Shown piece by piece: positions 52,168-62,443 of a stretch of 64,000 nucleotides of DNA; the stretch's first letter is position 1; each line of letters opens with the position of its first letter. The notes beneath the pieces are model-generated. The model was not told where the DNA came from, did not search any database, and was given only the letters and a program-made list of their open reading frames with translations. Source of the DNA: CAZGAQ01 sp964523405 (GTDB taxonomy: Bacteria > Planctomycetota > Phycisphaerae > UBA1845 > Fen-1342); the NCBI GenBank assembly GCA_964523405.1, contig CAZGAQ010000025.1:1-64000 (forward strand), read 5' to 3'. The position numbers and the translations under genes are program-made.

Positions 52168-52791
52168 ATGTCCCGATCGTCACGATCTGCTTCACTTCTG
52201 ATTGGCTGTGTGCTTGCGACCTGTTGCGCAGTGACGCGCGCCAGCGGCGCCGTCATCGCCGGCAGCACGCCCGCCAGCCCACCCGTCTACATGCCGACCT
52301 CATTCTGGGGATTCACGCCCGCCATCGACCGCGCCTTTCAGTTCACGCTGTTCGGCAGCGCGCCCTGCTATGCCGAGCAGTTGCAGGTCGTGGTGTATCA
52401 CTATGACGGCCTGGCCGGCGACACGGCTGCCTTCTCCATTCGCGCCGACAATTACGGCATCCCCGGTAGCCTGCTCTGCCGCTTCAATATCACGAATATT
52501 CCCCTTGCCGCCGACGTGCTCACATCGCCCGGCGACAGCACCCCGCTGCTGCAGCCGAACACACCGTACTGGCTGGTCGGCGCTACGCCGCAGGGTCAGG
52601 TGAACTGGAACCTGGATACCACCGCGCGCGGCACCAGCGCGTACTCCGTTTTCGGCGGCGACTGGAATGTGCTGACCGATACGCAACTCAGCGCGTATGC
52701 GATCCTCGGCACGGCGGTTCCTGAACCCGTCACGTTCCTCTTGCTCGCCGGGACCCTGGCGTCCGTTGCTCGCGCCACCAGGCGCCAATAG
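52168..52791 (+). CDS. PEP-CTERM sorting-domain protein, unknown function
   Basis: 207 residues. The start is ATG at 52168, since GGAGGAG lies 7 nt upstream; ATG at 52162 is too close to it. A signal peptide (about 1-29) is followed by a small beta-rich domain with FGSAPCYAEQLQVVVYHYDG and NTPYWLVGATPQGQVNW, as in choice-of-anchor type proteins. The C-terminus VPEPVTFLLLAGTLASVARA followed by TRRQ is the exosortase signal. Like the protein at 31982-33058 it should be surface-attached. It converges with the GH13 gene; a 7-bp hairpin (52791-52807) lies between. Confidence 0.8.
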   Translation: MSRSSRSASLLIGCVLATCCAVTRASGAVIAGSTPASPPVYMPTSFWGFTPAIDRAFQFTLFGSAPCYAEQLQVVVYHYDGLAGDTAAFSIRADNYGIPGSLLCRFNITNIPLAADVLTSPGDSTPLLQPNTPYWLVGATPQGQVNWNLDTTARGTSAYSVFGGDWNVLTDTQLSAYAILGTAVPEPVTFLLLAGTLASVARATRRQ

Positions 52792-52920
52792 CGCGGGTCC
52801 CCCGCGCCCGGCGCTCCATGCGGTGGAACTCGGTGGCCGCCGTGCCACCGTGCGATGCGCACGACCCATCCGGCCGCCTCAGCGAGCGCTCGGCCGGCCC
52901 GTGCCGGGTGCTCCGCTCCG

Positions 52921-54768
52921 CTACCGTGACTTCCCGATTACCTGCACTTCCATCGGCTGCAGTGTCACGCGCACCGCACGCTGTCCGCCCGTGTCCAGCA
53001 CGCGTCCGGGCGGCGTCGCCGGCGTCCGGTTGGTCAGCAGCAGATCGAGCGCCGTGCCTGCCGGGTGCAACGCGCTGTCCACGACGACGTGTACGGTCTG
53101 CGCGTCGGTCGTGTTCGGATTCGCCACGACGAGCACCTCTTCGTCGTTCAAGATCCGGGCGTACGCCAGCACGCCGCCCGGATAAGGCGAAATACCGAAG
53201 TTCTGCCCGTCGCCCGATACCTCCCGGAAGTACTGCCGCCCGTAGCGCAGGGCCGGCTGCTGCTTGCGCAGCTCGCTCAGCCGCTTCACCCATACGAAGA
53301 ACAGCGCGCTCGTGTCGAACGCCTGCTGTTTGCCCCACAGCGCCTCGCGCACGTGCTCCCGGGTCGGGCCGCTGCCGCACAGTCCCTGCTCGGTGCCGTA
53401 GTACAGGCAGGGAATGCCCTGCAGCGTGTACAGGCACGTCAGGGCCAGCGTGTGCTGTGCGTCGTAACGGTGCGGGTTGGCCGGGTCGCGGTAATAGAAC
53501 CGATCGTTGAGATCGTGATTGTCCAGGAAAGTCACGAAGTATCGGCTGGAATCGCCGTGTGAGCTGACGTTGCCGCGCTGCACCTGCTTGCGGTACTCAT
53601 AGTACGCGGCCAGTTCCGTCGGCGCGCACCACCCCTTGCACACGTCGCGCAACCGCCGGAACACCGGGAAATCCAGGGCGGCATCCACGCCGATCAGATC
53701 ATCGCCGTCGGCCGAGGTCCGCCCGACGAACTCCGCGATCCGCGCATCCGCCTGGTCGTCCTCGCGCCACACCTCGCCAAACGTGAAGAAGTTCGCCTTG
53801 CCGATGGACAGGGCGAATTCCCGCATCGCGTTGCCAAACACGCGGGCGAACTCGCGCTCAATGTACATCAGGGTGTCGATGCGGAACCCATCCACGTCGT
53901 ACTCCGCGATCAGGTACTGGTACGCCCGGATCAGGAGGTTCCGCACCGGGTACCGTCCTTCCGGCGTGCGGTATTCGGTCACCAGTTCTTTGAAGATCCA
54001 GAAGTCACCCAGCCCGTTCGGGCCGTCCGCACCGCGCCGCCGGAAGAAATCGTTTCGCTGCAACTCGAGCGGCCACACGGCCGCGTCCGCGGACACCGTC
54101 CGCTGTTGGCGCACCTGGCCGATATCCGTCCAGGTGCCGCTGGCGTTGCCCGTTTCATCGCGCCAATACACCTTGTATTCCGGCGCGGGCCAGCCGTGCC
54201 ATGGCGCCGCATCGCGGGCACCCTCGTAGTTGAAGACGTTGCCGGCATGGTTCAGCACGATGTCCAGGATGACGTACATCCCCCGGGCGTGGGCCTCATC
54301 CACCAGCGCCTTCAATTCCCGCTGGCCGAGTGACGGATCGCGCGCCGCCCTGGCCGGATCGGACGTGAACCGCGGCTCGATCGTCAGGAAGTCCTGAATT
54401 GCGTATCCCCCGTAGTATTGGTCGCGCTGGGGGGCGTTCTTCAGCACCGGTGACAGCCACAGCGCGCCGACGCCCAGGGCCTGCAGGTACGACAACTGCT
54501 GACGCATCCCGTCCAGCGTCCCGCCCTGTAGGCGCAGTTCCGGCCCGTCATAGGGCGGATGGGCCGGCCGGTTCCGCGGATTGTTGAAGCGATCCAGCAG
54601 AACGAAGTAGATCCACGCGTCGCGCCAATCGGCTGGTGTCGGGAACGGCCGCGGAATCAGCTTCCGCCGCCCGTCCACCGTCACCTCGACCATCCGTGCC
54701 TGCTGCGCCGCGCGGCGCGCGTCGACCAGCGTCTCGACAACTTCCGGCTCATACAGCGAAGTGGGCAT
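52921..54768 (-). CDS. GH13-family alpha-amylase-like glucosidase
   Basis: 615 residues. The four conserved GH13 regions are present: DIVLNHAG (about 169-176), GFRIDTLMY with nucleophile D298, FFTFGEVW with acid/base E332, and FLDNHDL with D419. The residues between regions I and II are long and fit a cyclomaltodextrinase or amylase-type B domain. The C-terminal beta domain ends in VTLQPMEVQVIG. No signal peptide is visible, suggesting a cytoplasmic alpha-glucan-cleaving enzyme. The start is at 54768 after GAGGGTCACATC; the frame is open to 54999 but that part is low-complexity. Exact specificity is not determinable. Confidence 0.9.
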   Translation of the reverse strand: MPTSLYEPEVVETLVDARRAAQQARMVEVTVDGRRKLIPRPFPTPADWRDAWIYFVLLDRFNNPRNRPAHPPYDGPELRLQGGTLDGMRQQLSYLQALGVGALWLSPVLKNAPQRDQYYGGYAIQDFLTIEPRFTSDPARAARDPSLGQRELKALVDEAHARGMYVILDIVLNHAGNVFNYEGARDAAPWHGWPAPEYKVYWRDETGNASGTWTDIGQVRQQRTVSADAAVWPLELQRNDFFRRRGADGPNGLGDFWIFKELVTEYRTPEGRYPVRNLLIRAYQYLIAEYDVDGFRIDTLMYIEREFARVFGNAMREFALSIGKANFFTFGEVWREDDQADARIAEFVGRTSADGDDLIGVDAALDFPVFRRLRDVCKGWCAPTELAAYYEYRKQVQRGNVSSHGDSSRYFVTFLDNHDLNDRFYYRDPANPHRYDAQHTLALTCLYTLQGIPCLYYGTEQGLCGSGPTREHVREALWGKQQAFDTSALFFVWVKRLSELRKQQPALRYGRQYFREVSGDGQNFGISPYPGGVLAYARILNDEEVLVVANPNTTDAQTVHVVVDSALHPAGTALDLLLTNRTPATPPGRVLDTGGQRAVRVTLQPMEVQVIGKSR

Positions 54769-54947
54769 GATGTGACCCTCACTGCACGCTGCGATTCTCC
54801 GGCCCGCATGGCGCACTGTGCCACCGCCCGCGCCGCACGGCAAGGCAATTCCTGCGCCCGCGGTGTCGGCTGTTGATCGGTCAGCTTGCGCCGCCGCAAC
54901 CTGCGCACGCTCCCGCAGCGCCGACAGCCCTTCCGCCCAATACGCCG

Positions 54948-54987
54948 CATGCCCAAGGCTCCGGTCGTCACCGGAGTCTCGGGCATG
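54948..54987. terminator. Two-tier perfect dyad downstream of the lipoprotein gene
   Basis: CATGCCC-aagg-CTCCGGT-cgtc-ACCGGAG-tctc-GGGCATG: two 7-bp perfect stems separated by a symmetric 4/4 internal loop. It lies 50 nt after the lipoprotein stop and 180 nt before the GH13 start. No U run follows, so it could be a terminator-like end or an operator. Confidence 0.5.
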
Positions 54988-55036
54988 TCGTGGCATCACG
55001 CGTCCGGCGCCGGCGGCGCGCCCGGCGTGCCAGGTG

Positions 55037-56446
55037 CTACAGCGGTGCCTTCTCCGTCTTCTCTTCCTCCGCTTCCCACAGCGGCTTCACATCTGCCTCC
55101 GTCCACTCGCTGCTCAGCCCCTTCACTCCCGCCGCCGACCACAGCACCACCTCCACGCGCCCCTTCTCGCCCGCCGGCGGCGCCACGCAGCACAACTCGT
55201 CCGCGCTCCGCCACGCGGGCACCGTCGCCGTCTGCTTCGCGTCCTTCGCCTTTCGCTCCTGTACGACCTCCAGCGTCCCCGTCGCCAGCGTCAGCACCGA
55301 CACCGTCCAGTCGTTGTGCAGAATCGCCACCCGCTTCTCATCCGGACTCACTTCGAAGAACGTCAGATCCTCGTCGACGCTCGTGGCCGCGCTGCGCGGC
55401 AGCATCCGCGTCACCGTCGGCTGCCGCTCCGGATCGACCGCGAACAGCGCCGGCCGCGCCGGCATGTCCTGCGCCGTCGCCGGCAGCGTCGCCTCGCTGC
55501 TCGCAAACAAGATCCGCCCATCCTTCAGGCAGCGCACGCGCGTCAGCTCGTGAAACAGAATCCCGGCCAAATCCTGCGGCTTGTCGAACTCGCTCAGCAG
55601 CCGCCCCTGTGCATCTGCGATCTCCCGCCGGCTGATCGATCCCAGCCGCACCGCGTCCGATCCCTCCGGCTTCGCCAGCGCCGCGGCCGCGTAAACCGCG
55701 TAGCGCCCGTCCGCCGACCAGTCCGGCGACAGCGACACCCAATTTGCCACCTGCCGCGGTGCACCCGCCACGTCCGTCGGCGCCACCCACAGCGTCAACG
55801 CCTCCTCCTCCGGCCCCGCTGTAAAGAGCACGGAGCTGCCGTTCGGCGCGATCCGCAGGCTGCACAACGGCTCCAGCGCCAGATGCAGCCTCATCTTCGG
55901 TAGCACCTGCCCGCCCTCCACCGCGAAGATCTGCAGTTCGTAGATCGTCGCCGCCGTCTTCTCCAGGTCCGCCCACTTCTCGCCCAGCTTCTCGCGCAGT
56001 CCCTCCGGCTGCACGTCACGCAGGTATAGCAGCGCCGCCGCCAGCCCGTCCGCGTGCGCTTTCACCTCGGCCGGCAGCTCGAACTTGTCCCAGTCGCCGT
56101 TGTGCGCCAACGCCGCCGTCCGCAGTTGCTCCGCCACCGCCCGCACGTCCCTCTGCTGCGCTTCACTGAGTCGCGCTGCCACATCCTTCCACGTCTTCGC
56201 CTGCGTCTGCACCACCGCGCACAGCCGCTTCCCGTCCGCAAACCACGCCACTTCCGTCACACCCGGCGCTCGCAGTTCGGAGAGCTTCCCGTCCGCCTGC
56301 AGCAGGTGCAGCCCCGCCGGCGTCAGATATGCCGCCTGCTGACCGTCCGGTGCCCACACCACCCGCTTCTGCGGATGGCACCCGCCCAGAATCCCGCACG
56401 CCATAATCCCCAACGCCGCCAGCACGCTCATCTGCTTCGGTTTCAT
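55037..56446 (-). CDS. Lipoprotein with beta-propeller (WD/TolB-like) repeats
   Basis: 469 residues. A lipoprotein signal peptide with lipobox ILGGC (Cys near residue 22) starts the protein at the ATG at 56446, preceded by AGGAG. The body shows propeller-like blades: VVWAPDGQQAAYLTPAGLHL, TEVAWFADGKRLCAVV, VSLSPDWSADGRYAVYAA, FFEVSPDEKRVAILHNDWTV. A helical insert (about 95-175) interrupts it. The gene overlaps the preceding anti-sigma-like gene by 4 nt (ATGA), so it belongs to the sigma operon and may act as its envelope sensor. Sensor role is inference. Confidence 0.78.
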   Translation of the reverse strand: MKPKQMSVLAALGIMACGILGGCHPQKRVVWAPDGQQAAYLTPAGLHLLQADGKLSELRAPGVTEVAWFADGKRLCAVVQTQAKTWKDVAARLSEAQQRDVRAVAEQLRTAALAHNGDWDKFELPAEVKAHADGLAAALLYLRDVQPEGLREKLGEKWADLEKTAATIYELQIFAVEGGQVLPKMRLHLALEPLCSLRIAPNGSSVLFTAGPEEEALTLWVAPTDVAGAPRQVANWVSLSPDWSADGRYAVYAAAALAKPEGSDAVRLGSISRREIADAQGRLLSEFDKPQDLAGILFHELTRVRCLKDGRILFASSEATLPATAQDMPARPALFAVDPERQPTVTRMLPRSAATSVDEDLTFFEVSPDEKRVAILHNDWTVSVLTLATGTLEVVQERKAKDAKQTATVPAWRSADELCCVAPPAGEKGRVEVVLWSAAGVKGLSSEWTEADVKPLWEAEEEKTEKAPL

Positions 56447-56967
56447 GACGCTTCTCCTGCTTGTGGCATCTGCACCGGCGAGCGCCACAGCCCCGCCGGG
56501 CGCCCCGCACTCGCCGCCTGTGCCTGCTTGTGAATCCGTTGACTCGACCAGAACCCGGAACCCCGCGTCTCGTCCGGCACGCCGCCGCGTCCGTTCTCAC
56601 CCCGCATGGCGACGGCGGACACCGCTTCCACCGGCGGTGTCGGCACCGTGGACCAGCGCATGCCGCCCATCAGTCCGATCAGTACGCACGCCGCCAAAGC
56701 CCCGGCGTTCCGCGTGATCCTCCACAACCTCCGCCGTCGTGCCTCCGCCGCGATTCGCTCCGCCGGAAACGGCGGCAACGCGGGTTCGCGTGCCTCCGCC
56801 AGCGCCCGCCGCGCCAAGCCGACCGTCTGCTCGTACTCGCGCTCCAACTCACCGACCCGCGCGTCCCCCTCGCCGTACGCCTCAAGCAGCCGCGCCGCCT
56901 CCGGCGTCAACGCCCCCAGTGCCCGATCGAGCACCAACTTCTCAAGCATCTCTCGTTCGAGCCTCAT
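56443..56967 (-). CDS. Putative anti-sigma factor, single transmembrane helix
   Basis: 174 residues. The N-terminal 80 residues are helical and charged (LERELxxLVLDRALGALTPE-like), followed by one transmembrane helix (about 87-104, AGALAACVLIGLMGG) and a short extracytoplasmic tail. This is the arrangement of ECF anti-sigma factors, although no zinc ligands are visible. The frame is open further upstream, but GGAGG 7 nt before the ATG at 56967 and the 4-nt overlap with the sigma stop fix the start. Both junctions in this operon (sigma/anti-sigma and anti-sigma/lipoprotein) are ATGA overlaps. Confidence 0.75.
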   Translation of the reverse strand: MRLEREMLEKLVLDRALGALTPEAARLLEAYGEGDARVGELEREYEQTVGLARRALAEAREPALPPFPAERIAAEARRRRLWRITRNAGALAACVLIGLMGGMRWSTVPTPPVEAVSAVAMRGENGRGGVPDETRGSGFWSSQRIHKQAQAASAGRPAGLWRSPVQMPQAGEAS

Positions 56968-57470
56968 CGCTGCACCTCCGCACGCCCGCCGGTTTCGCTC
57001 GTCTCGCCCATCGTCTCGCGCAATTGCCGCACCGCGTGATGCAGCCGCGACCGTACCGTGCCCACCGGTATCCCCAGCACCTCCGCAATCTCCTCGTAAC
57101 TCAACTCGTGCCGCAGCCGTAGCTCCAGGGCCTCGCGGTGCACGCCCGGCAAACGCGCCAGCGCCGCCCGCATCGCTTCCAGCCGCGGGTCCTCCTCCGC
57201 GCTCGGCGCCGCCGCCGCCTCCGATAGCGCCTGTGTCGGCCGTCGCCGGCGCCGCGCTGTCAGCGCCAAATGCCGTGCAATCCCGAACAGCCAACTCGCC
57301 GGCGATACCGCCGCCGCCAACCGATCCAGCCGCGTCAGCGCCCGCACGAACGTCTCGTGCAGCAAATCCTCCGCCTGCTGCGGACTCCCCAGGCACCGCG
57401 CCAGATACGCCAGCAGCGGCCGCCCGTGCGCCCGATAAAGCTCCTCAACCTGTCGCCGCTCGGCCGACAT
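56964..57470 (-). CDS. ECF-type RNA polymerase sigma factor
   Basis: 168 residues. Region 2 appears as VEELYRAHGRPLLAYLARCL, AEDLLHETFVRALTRLDRLA and WLFGIARHLALTARRR. Region 4 appears as RAALARLPGVHREALELRLR and YEEIAEVLGIPVGTVRSRLH. The start at 57470 has GGAG 8 nt upstream; the frame is open to 57515. First gene of a three-gene operon with a putative anti-sigma factor and a propeller lipoprotein. A possible ECF-type autoregulated promoter lies just upstream. Confidence 0.9.
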   Translation of the reverse strand: MSAERRQVEELYRAHGRPLLAYLARCLGSPQQAEDLLHETFVRALTRLDRLAAAVSPASWLFGIARHLALTARRRRRPTQALSEAAAAPSAEEDPRLEAMRAALARLPGVHREALELRLRHELSYEEIAEVLGIPVGTVRSRLHHAVRQLRETMGETSETGGRAEVQR

Positions 57471-57767
57471 CCCGTTCTCCGTGACGCATCGGGCCATGCC
57501 ACCCGGCCGGCCCATCGTCGGCGTTCATCATAGATGTCGCGCACCACCCCCAGAAAGTTCACTCCCGCATGAAAAAACCCCCTGTGTGGCACGCCCGCCT
57601 GCGAGCCGCGTCCCTATCCCGTGCGAGCCACGTACAACACGCTCGTGTTTCTGCGGCAGGCGATCCCCGGGCGGCCGTGTCCCGGCCGGCAGCCATCCGC
57701 CCGCCGTCCCGACGATGATATTCCGGAACGGGGACCCGACGGCCTGGCAGCCGGTGTGCACCACGGC
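57471..57767. other. Intergenic region upstream of the sigma operon
   Basis: About 300 nt. It contains the ECF-like promoter at 57533-57561; the rest shows no gene. The HAD remnant begins at 57768. Confidence 0.55.
57533..57561 (-). promoter_or_regulatory. Possible ECF-type promoter of the sigma operon
   Basis: On the minus strand GAACTTTC (-35-like) is followed after 15 bp from GAACTT by CGACATC (-10-like), about 60 nt upstream of the sigma start. The AACTT core resembles many ECF -35 elements, suggesting autoregulation. Motif only. Confidence 0.3.
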
Positions 57768-57866
57768 ATGACGACTCAGGCGATTCTGTTCGACAGCGAC
57801 GGCGTGCTCGTCGATACCGAGCGCCTCTATTTCGACGCCACCTGCGCGGCGTTCCGCGCTGTCTAG
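57768..57866 (+). pseudogene. Truncated HAD-family hydrolase (N-terminal fragment)
   Basis: ATG at 57768 opens MTTQAILFDSDGVLVDTERL and continues YFDATCAAFRAV to a TAG at 57864-57866. FDSDGVLVDT is HAD motif I with the nucleophile and acid aspartates, followed by the start of the cap helix, as in beta-phosphoglucomutase-type phosphatases. Only 32 of roughly 220 residues remain, and no further HAD motif was found downstream in any frame. The following 150 nt to the araB stop show no related sequence. Confidence 0.75.
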
Positions 57867-58013
57867 TCTCGTGCCCGGCTGTCCGCGGTCCGGCACCTTC
57901 TGCCCCACCGGCGACCATCGCGCCAAGTCGATGTTCCCCCGCAGCGGTCGGCGGTGCGATCCGGCGCGACCCGAGCGTGCCCCGCCACACCGGTCTCGTC
58001 GCAGCTCCTCGCG

Positions 58014-59702
58014 CTACTTCCGCGCCGCCGTACGGATCTCGATGAGCTTCTTCATCACGTCGTGCAGTCCGCCGTTCCAGTCGCGCGTACCCAGCGCGTC
58101 GTGCAGCTTGCGGTACAGCGCGTACAACTCGCGGTACACAGCGTGTGCGGCCGCATTGGGACGGAAGACCTGCTTCTTCAGCCCGGTCATGGCCTGCTGC
58201 GCCGCAGCCACCGTCGCGTGTCCGCCGGCCGCCTTGCCCGCGACGACCGCCCCAGCGATGGCGGCGCCGAGCGCACACGTCTGCTGCGAGCGCGAGACGT
58301 GCATCGGGCGGCCCGTCACGTCCGCGTAGATCTGCATGACGAGCGGGTTCTTCTCGGCGATGCCGCCGCAGTTGACGATGCGCTCGACGGACAGGCCGTA
58401 CTCCTCGAAGCGGTTGATGATCGTCAGCGCGCCGAACGCGGTGGCTTCGATGAGCGTGCGGTAGATCTCTGCGGGCGTCGTGTAGAGCGTTTGGCCGAGG
58501 AGCAGGCCCGTGAGGCGCTGGTCGACGAGGATCGTGCGGTTGCCGTTGTTCCAGTCGAGGGCGAGCAGGCCGGAAGCGCCGGGCTTGAGCTTGGCGGCCT
58601 CCTTGCTGAGGGCCTCGTGCGTGCCGACCTTGGATCCGCCGGGCTGAATGTAGTTCACGAACCAGTTGAAGATGTCGCCGACGGCGGACTGGCCGGCCTC
58701 GAGGCCGTAGTGGCCGGGGAGGATGCTGCCGTTGACGATGCCGCACAGGCCGGGGACGTCGGCGAGGGGCTGGTCGGCGGGGGCGACGAGCATGTCGCAG
58801 GTGCTGGTGCCGATGATCTTCACGAGCGTGCCGGGGGCGATGCCGGCGCCGACGGCGCCGAGGTGCGCGTCGAATGCGCCGACTGCGACGGGCAGACCCT
58901 CGGGCAGGCCGGTGCGCTGGGCCCATTCGGCGCAGAGGCCGCCGACGGACTGGTCGATCGTGTGGGACTGACCGCGTAGTCGCGTGCGGAGCGGCACGAG
59001 GCGCGAATCAAGCTTCCCGAGAAACTCCGCGTCCGGATAGCCGCCCCATTCGGCGTTGTACATGGCCTTGTGGCCGGCGGCGCACACGCCGATCTTGAGC
59101 CGGTCGGGGTGCTCGGTGCCGGTGAGCACCGCGGGGATCCAGTCGGCGCATTCGACCCACAGGTACGCGGCGTCGAACACGGCCGAATTGGTCCGCAGGC
59201 AGTGCAGGATCTTGCTGAAGAACCACTCGCTGCTGTAGGTGCCGCCGCACTTGGCGAGGTAGTGGGGGCGCATCTGGCGGGCGAGGCGCGTGATGTCCTC
59301 GGCTTCCTGGACGGAGGTGTGGTCCTTCCACAGCCAGGCGTAGGCGTCGACGTTGCGGGCGAACTTCTTCTGCAGGGCGAGCGGGCGGCCCTGGGCGTCG
59401 ACGGGGATGGGCGTGCTGCCGGTCGTGTCCACGCCGATGCCGACGACGTCGGCGGGCTTGAAGCCCTTCGCGGCGCGGCGGGCTTTGGCGAGTACGGCAC
59501 GGATGGTTTGTTCGGCGCAAGTGATGTAGTCGGCGGGATGCTGGCGCGCGAGGTTGGGATCGCGACTCAGGACGACGCCCTGGGTGCCATGCGCGAAACT
59601 GTGTACGGCCGAGGCGATCTCGGTGCCGCTGGCGACATCGACGAGGATGGCGCGGCCCGAATTGGTGCCGTAGTCGATGCCCAGCGCATACTTGCGACTC
59701 AT
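58014..59702 (-). CDS. araB: Ribulokinase (FGGY family)
   Basis: 562 residues, the usual size. Family markers: ALGIDYGTNSGRAILVD at the N-terminus, VVGIGVDTTGSTPIPVD, AYAWLWKDHTS, VGAFDAHLGAVGAG with the catalytic Asp, IIGTSTCDML and GGIAEKNPLVMQIYADV. It phosphorylates L-ribulose (and often ribulose stereoisomers) in L-arabinose catabolism. The ATG at 59702 follows AGGAGCTACCGC. It is the last gene of a three-gene minus-strand operon with a dehydrogenase and a sugar isomerase; no ribulose-5-phosphate epimerase is adjacent. Confidence 0.92.
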   Translation of the reverse strand: MSRKYALGIDYGTNSGRAILVDVASGTEIASAVHSFAHGTQGVVLSRDPNLARQHPADYITCAEQTIRAVLAKARRAAKGFKPADVVGIGVDTTGSTPIPVDAQGRPLALQKKFARNVDAYAWLWKDHTSVQEAEDITRLARQMRPHYLAKCGGTYSSEWFFSKILHCLRTNSAVFDAAYLWVECADWIPAVLTGTEHPDRLKIGVCAAGHKAMYNAEWGGYPDAEFLGKLDSRLVPLRTRLRGQSHTIDQSVGGLCAEWAQRTGLPEGLPVAVGAFDAHLGAVGAGIAPGTLVKIIGTSTCDMLVAPADQPLADVPGLCGIVNGSILPGHYGLEAGQSAVGDIFNWFVNYIQPGGSKVGTHEALSKEAAKLKPGASGLLALDWNNGNRTILVDQRLTGLLLGQTLYTTPAEIYRTLIEATAFGALTIINRFEEYGLSVERIVNCGGIAEKNPLVMQIYADVTGRPMHVSRSQQTCALGAAIAGAVVAGKAAGGHATVAAAQQAMTGLKKQVFRPNAAAHAVYRELYALYRKLHDALGTRDWNGGLHDVMKKLIEIRTAARK

Positions 59703-59744
59703 GCGGTAGCTCCTCGTGTGGTGCGGCCGGCAGCCGCCCGGTCG

Positions 59745-60743
59745 TTACACGTCGATGATCACCTTGGCGATGCCGGGCGTGTAGGCGGCGTTCAAGGCGA
59801 AGGCCTCGGGGGCCTGTGCGAGCAGAAAGTGGTGGCTGATCAGGGCGGTCACGTCCACGGCCCGGCGGCTGACGAGGTCGATGGCCTGGGGATACGTGTG
59901 CTTCATGCGCCGGCACAGCACCAGCGTCAGGCCCTTGCGCCGCGCGACACTGTGGCTGAGCTCGAGCCGGTCGTCGGTGGGAATGCCCACCAGGACAACG
60001 CGCCCGCCGGGACGGCAGAGCTCGGCCGCCTGCTGCACCGCCGCGCCGGCCCAAGCCGCTTCAAAGACGATGTCGATGGGCCCCGGTGGATTGCCGAGCG
60101 GCGTCGCGCCCAGCTTCTGGGCCAGTTCCAGGCGCCATGCGAGCGGCTCGGCGACATACACGGTCGCGCCGCATAGCCGCGCGACCTGCGCGATGCATAG
60201 GCCGATCGGGCCGGCACCGAGCACCGCCACGCGCTGCCCGAGGCGTACGTGGCCCAGGTCGACCGCATGCAGGGCCACGCCGAGTGTTTCCAGCAGGGCG
60301 CCCTCCGCGAATTTCATGTCGGCGGGCAGCGTGAAGCAGCAACCGGCGGGTACCTGCCGGTACTCACACAAAGCACCGTCGTGCGGGGCGAGGCCGCAGA
60401 AGCGCATTTGCGGGCAGAGATTGGGGTCGCCGCGCGTGCAGCATTCGCAGTGGCCGCAAGGTTGCGCGGGGTCGACCGCCACGCGTGTGCCGCACGCCAG
60501 GGGGCGGCCGTCGGCGCCGACCAGGCCGGGCACGGCCTGCTCGATCTCGCCGCTGAATTCGTGGCCGAGGATGAGCGGTGGGGCAGCGGGCCCGCCGAGC
60601 CCGGCGCGGTAGGTGTGCAGGTCGCTGCCGCAAATGCCGACGGCGCGCACGTGCAGCAATACCTCCCCGCTGGCGGATGGTCCCGGGAGAGGGACCTCCG
60701 CGACGCGCAAATCCTGGATGCCGTGGAGCCGGGCTGCCAGCAT
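59745..60743 (-). CDS. Zinc-dependent medium-chain alcohol/polyol dehydrogenase
   Basis: 332 residues. Catalytic zinc ligands lie in GICGSDLHTY and GHEFSGEIE. The structural zinc site is CGHCECCTRGDPNLC. The nucleotide-binding glycine motif is VLGAGPIG. The fold and spacing fit sorbitol/iditol or threonine-type dehydrogenases. It starts 4 bp after the isomerase stop and is followed by araB, so it probably acts on a sugar or polyol from the same pathway; the exact substrate is not visible. Confidence 0.88.
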   Translation of the reverse strand: MLAARLHGIQDLRVAEVPLPGPSASGEVLLHVRAVGICGSDLHTYRAGLGGPAAPPLILGHEFSGEIEQAVPGLVGADGRPLACGTRVAVDPAQPCGHCECCTRGDPNLCPQMRFCGLAPHDGALCEYRQVPAGCCFTLPADMKFAEGALLETLGVALHAVDLGHVRLGQRVAVLGAGPIGLCIAQVARLCGATVYVAEPLAWRLELAQKLGATPLGNPPGPIDIVFEAAWAGAAVQQAAELCRPGGRVVLVGIPTDDRLELSHSVARRKGLTLVLCRRMKHTYPQAIDLVSRRAVDVTALISHHFLLAQAPEAFALNAAYTPGIAKVIIDV

Positions 60744-60746
60744 GGT

Positions 60747-62165
<1,419 letters not shown>

Positions 62166-62443
62166 GCGCTGTTCCTTCCTGACCTACCGGGGAATCCCCG
62201 GGTCGCCGGTGAACCCACGGCACGGCGCCGGGGCGGAACTCCTCGGGCTACACGCCGGTACCCGGCAGCGTCGCCGGGCGTTCGGCCACCGGAGCACCAC
62301 GATACCCCGAAGCGCGACGGGAATAAAGCGTTTCTGGCGGCTGTCGCCACGCCCGCTTTCTGCTGCAGCGGGGCGCGCGGCGCGCGGTTGCGGTTCGGCG
62401 CGGCGGGTTGCCGCGCGGGCCGGTTTCCACTAACGTCCGCGCC

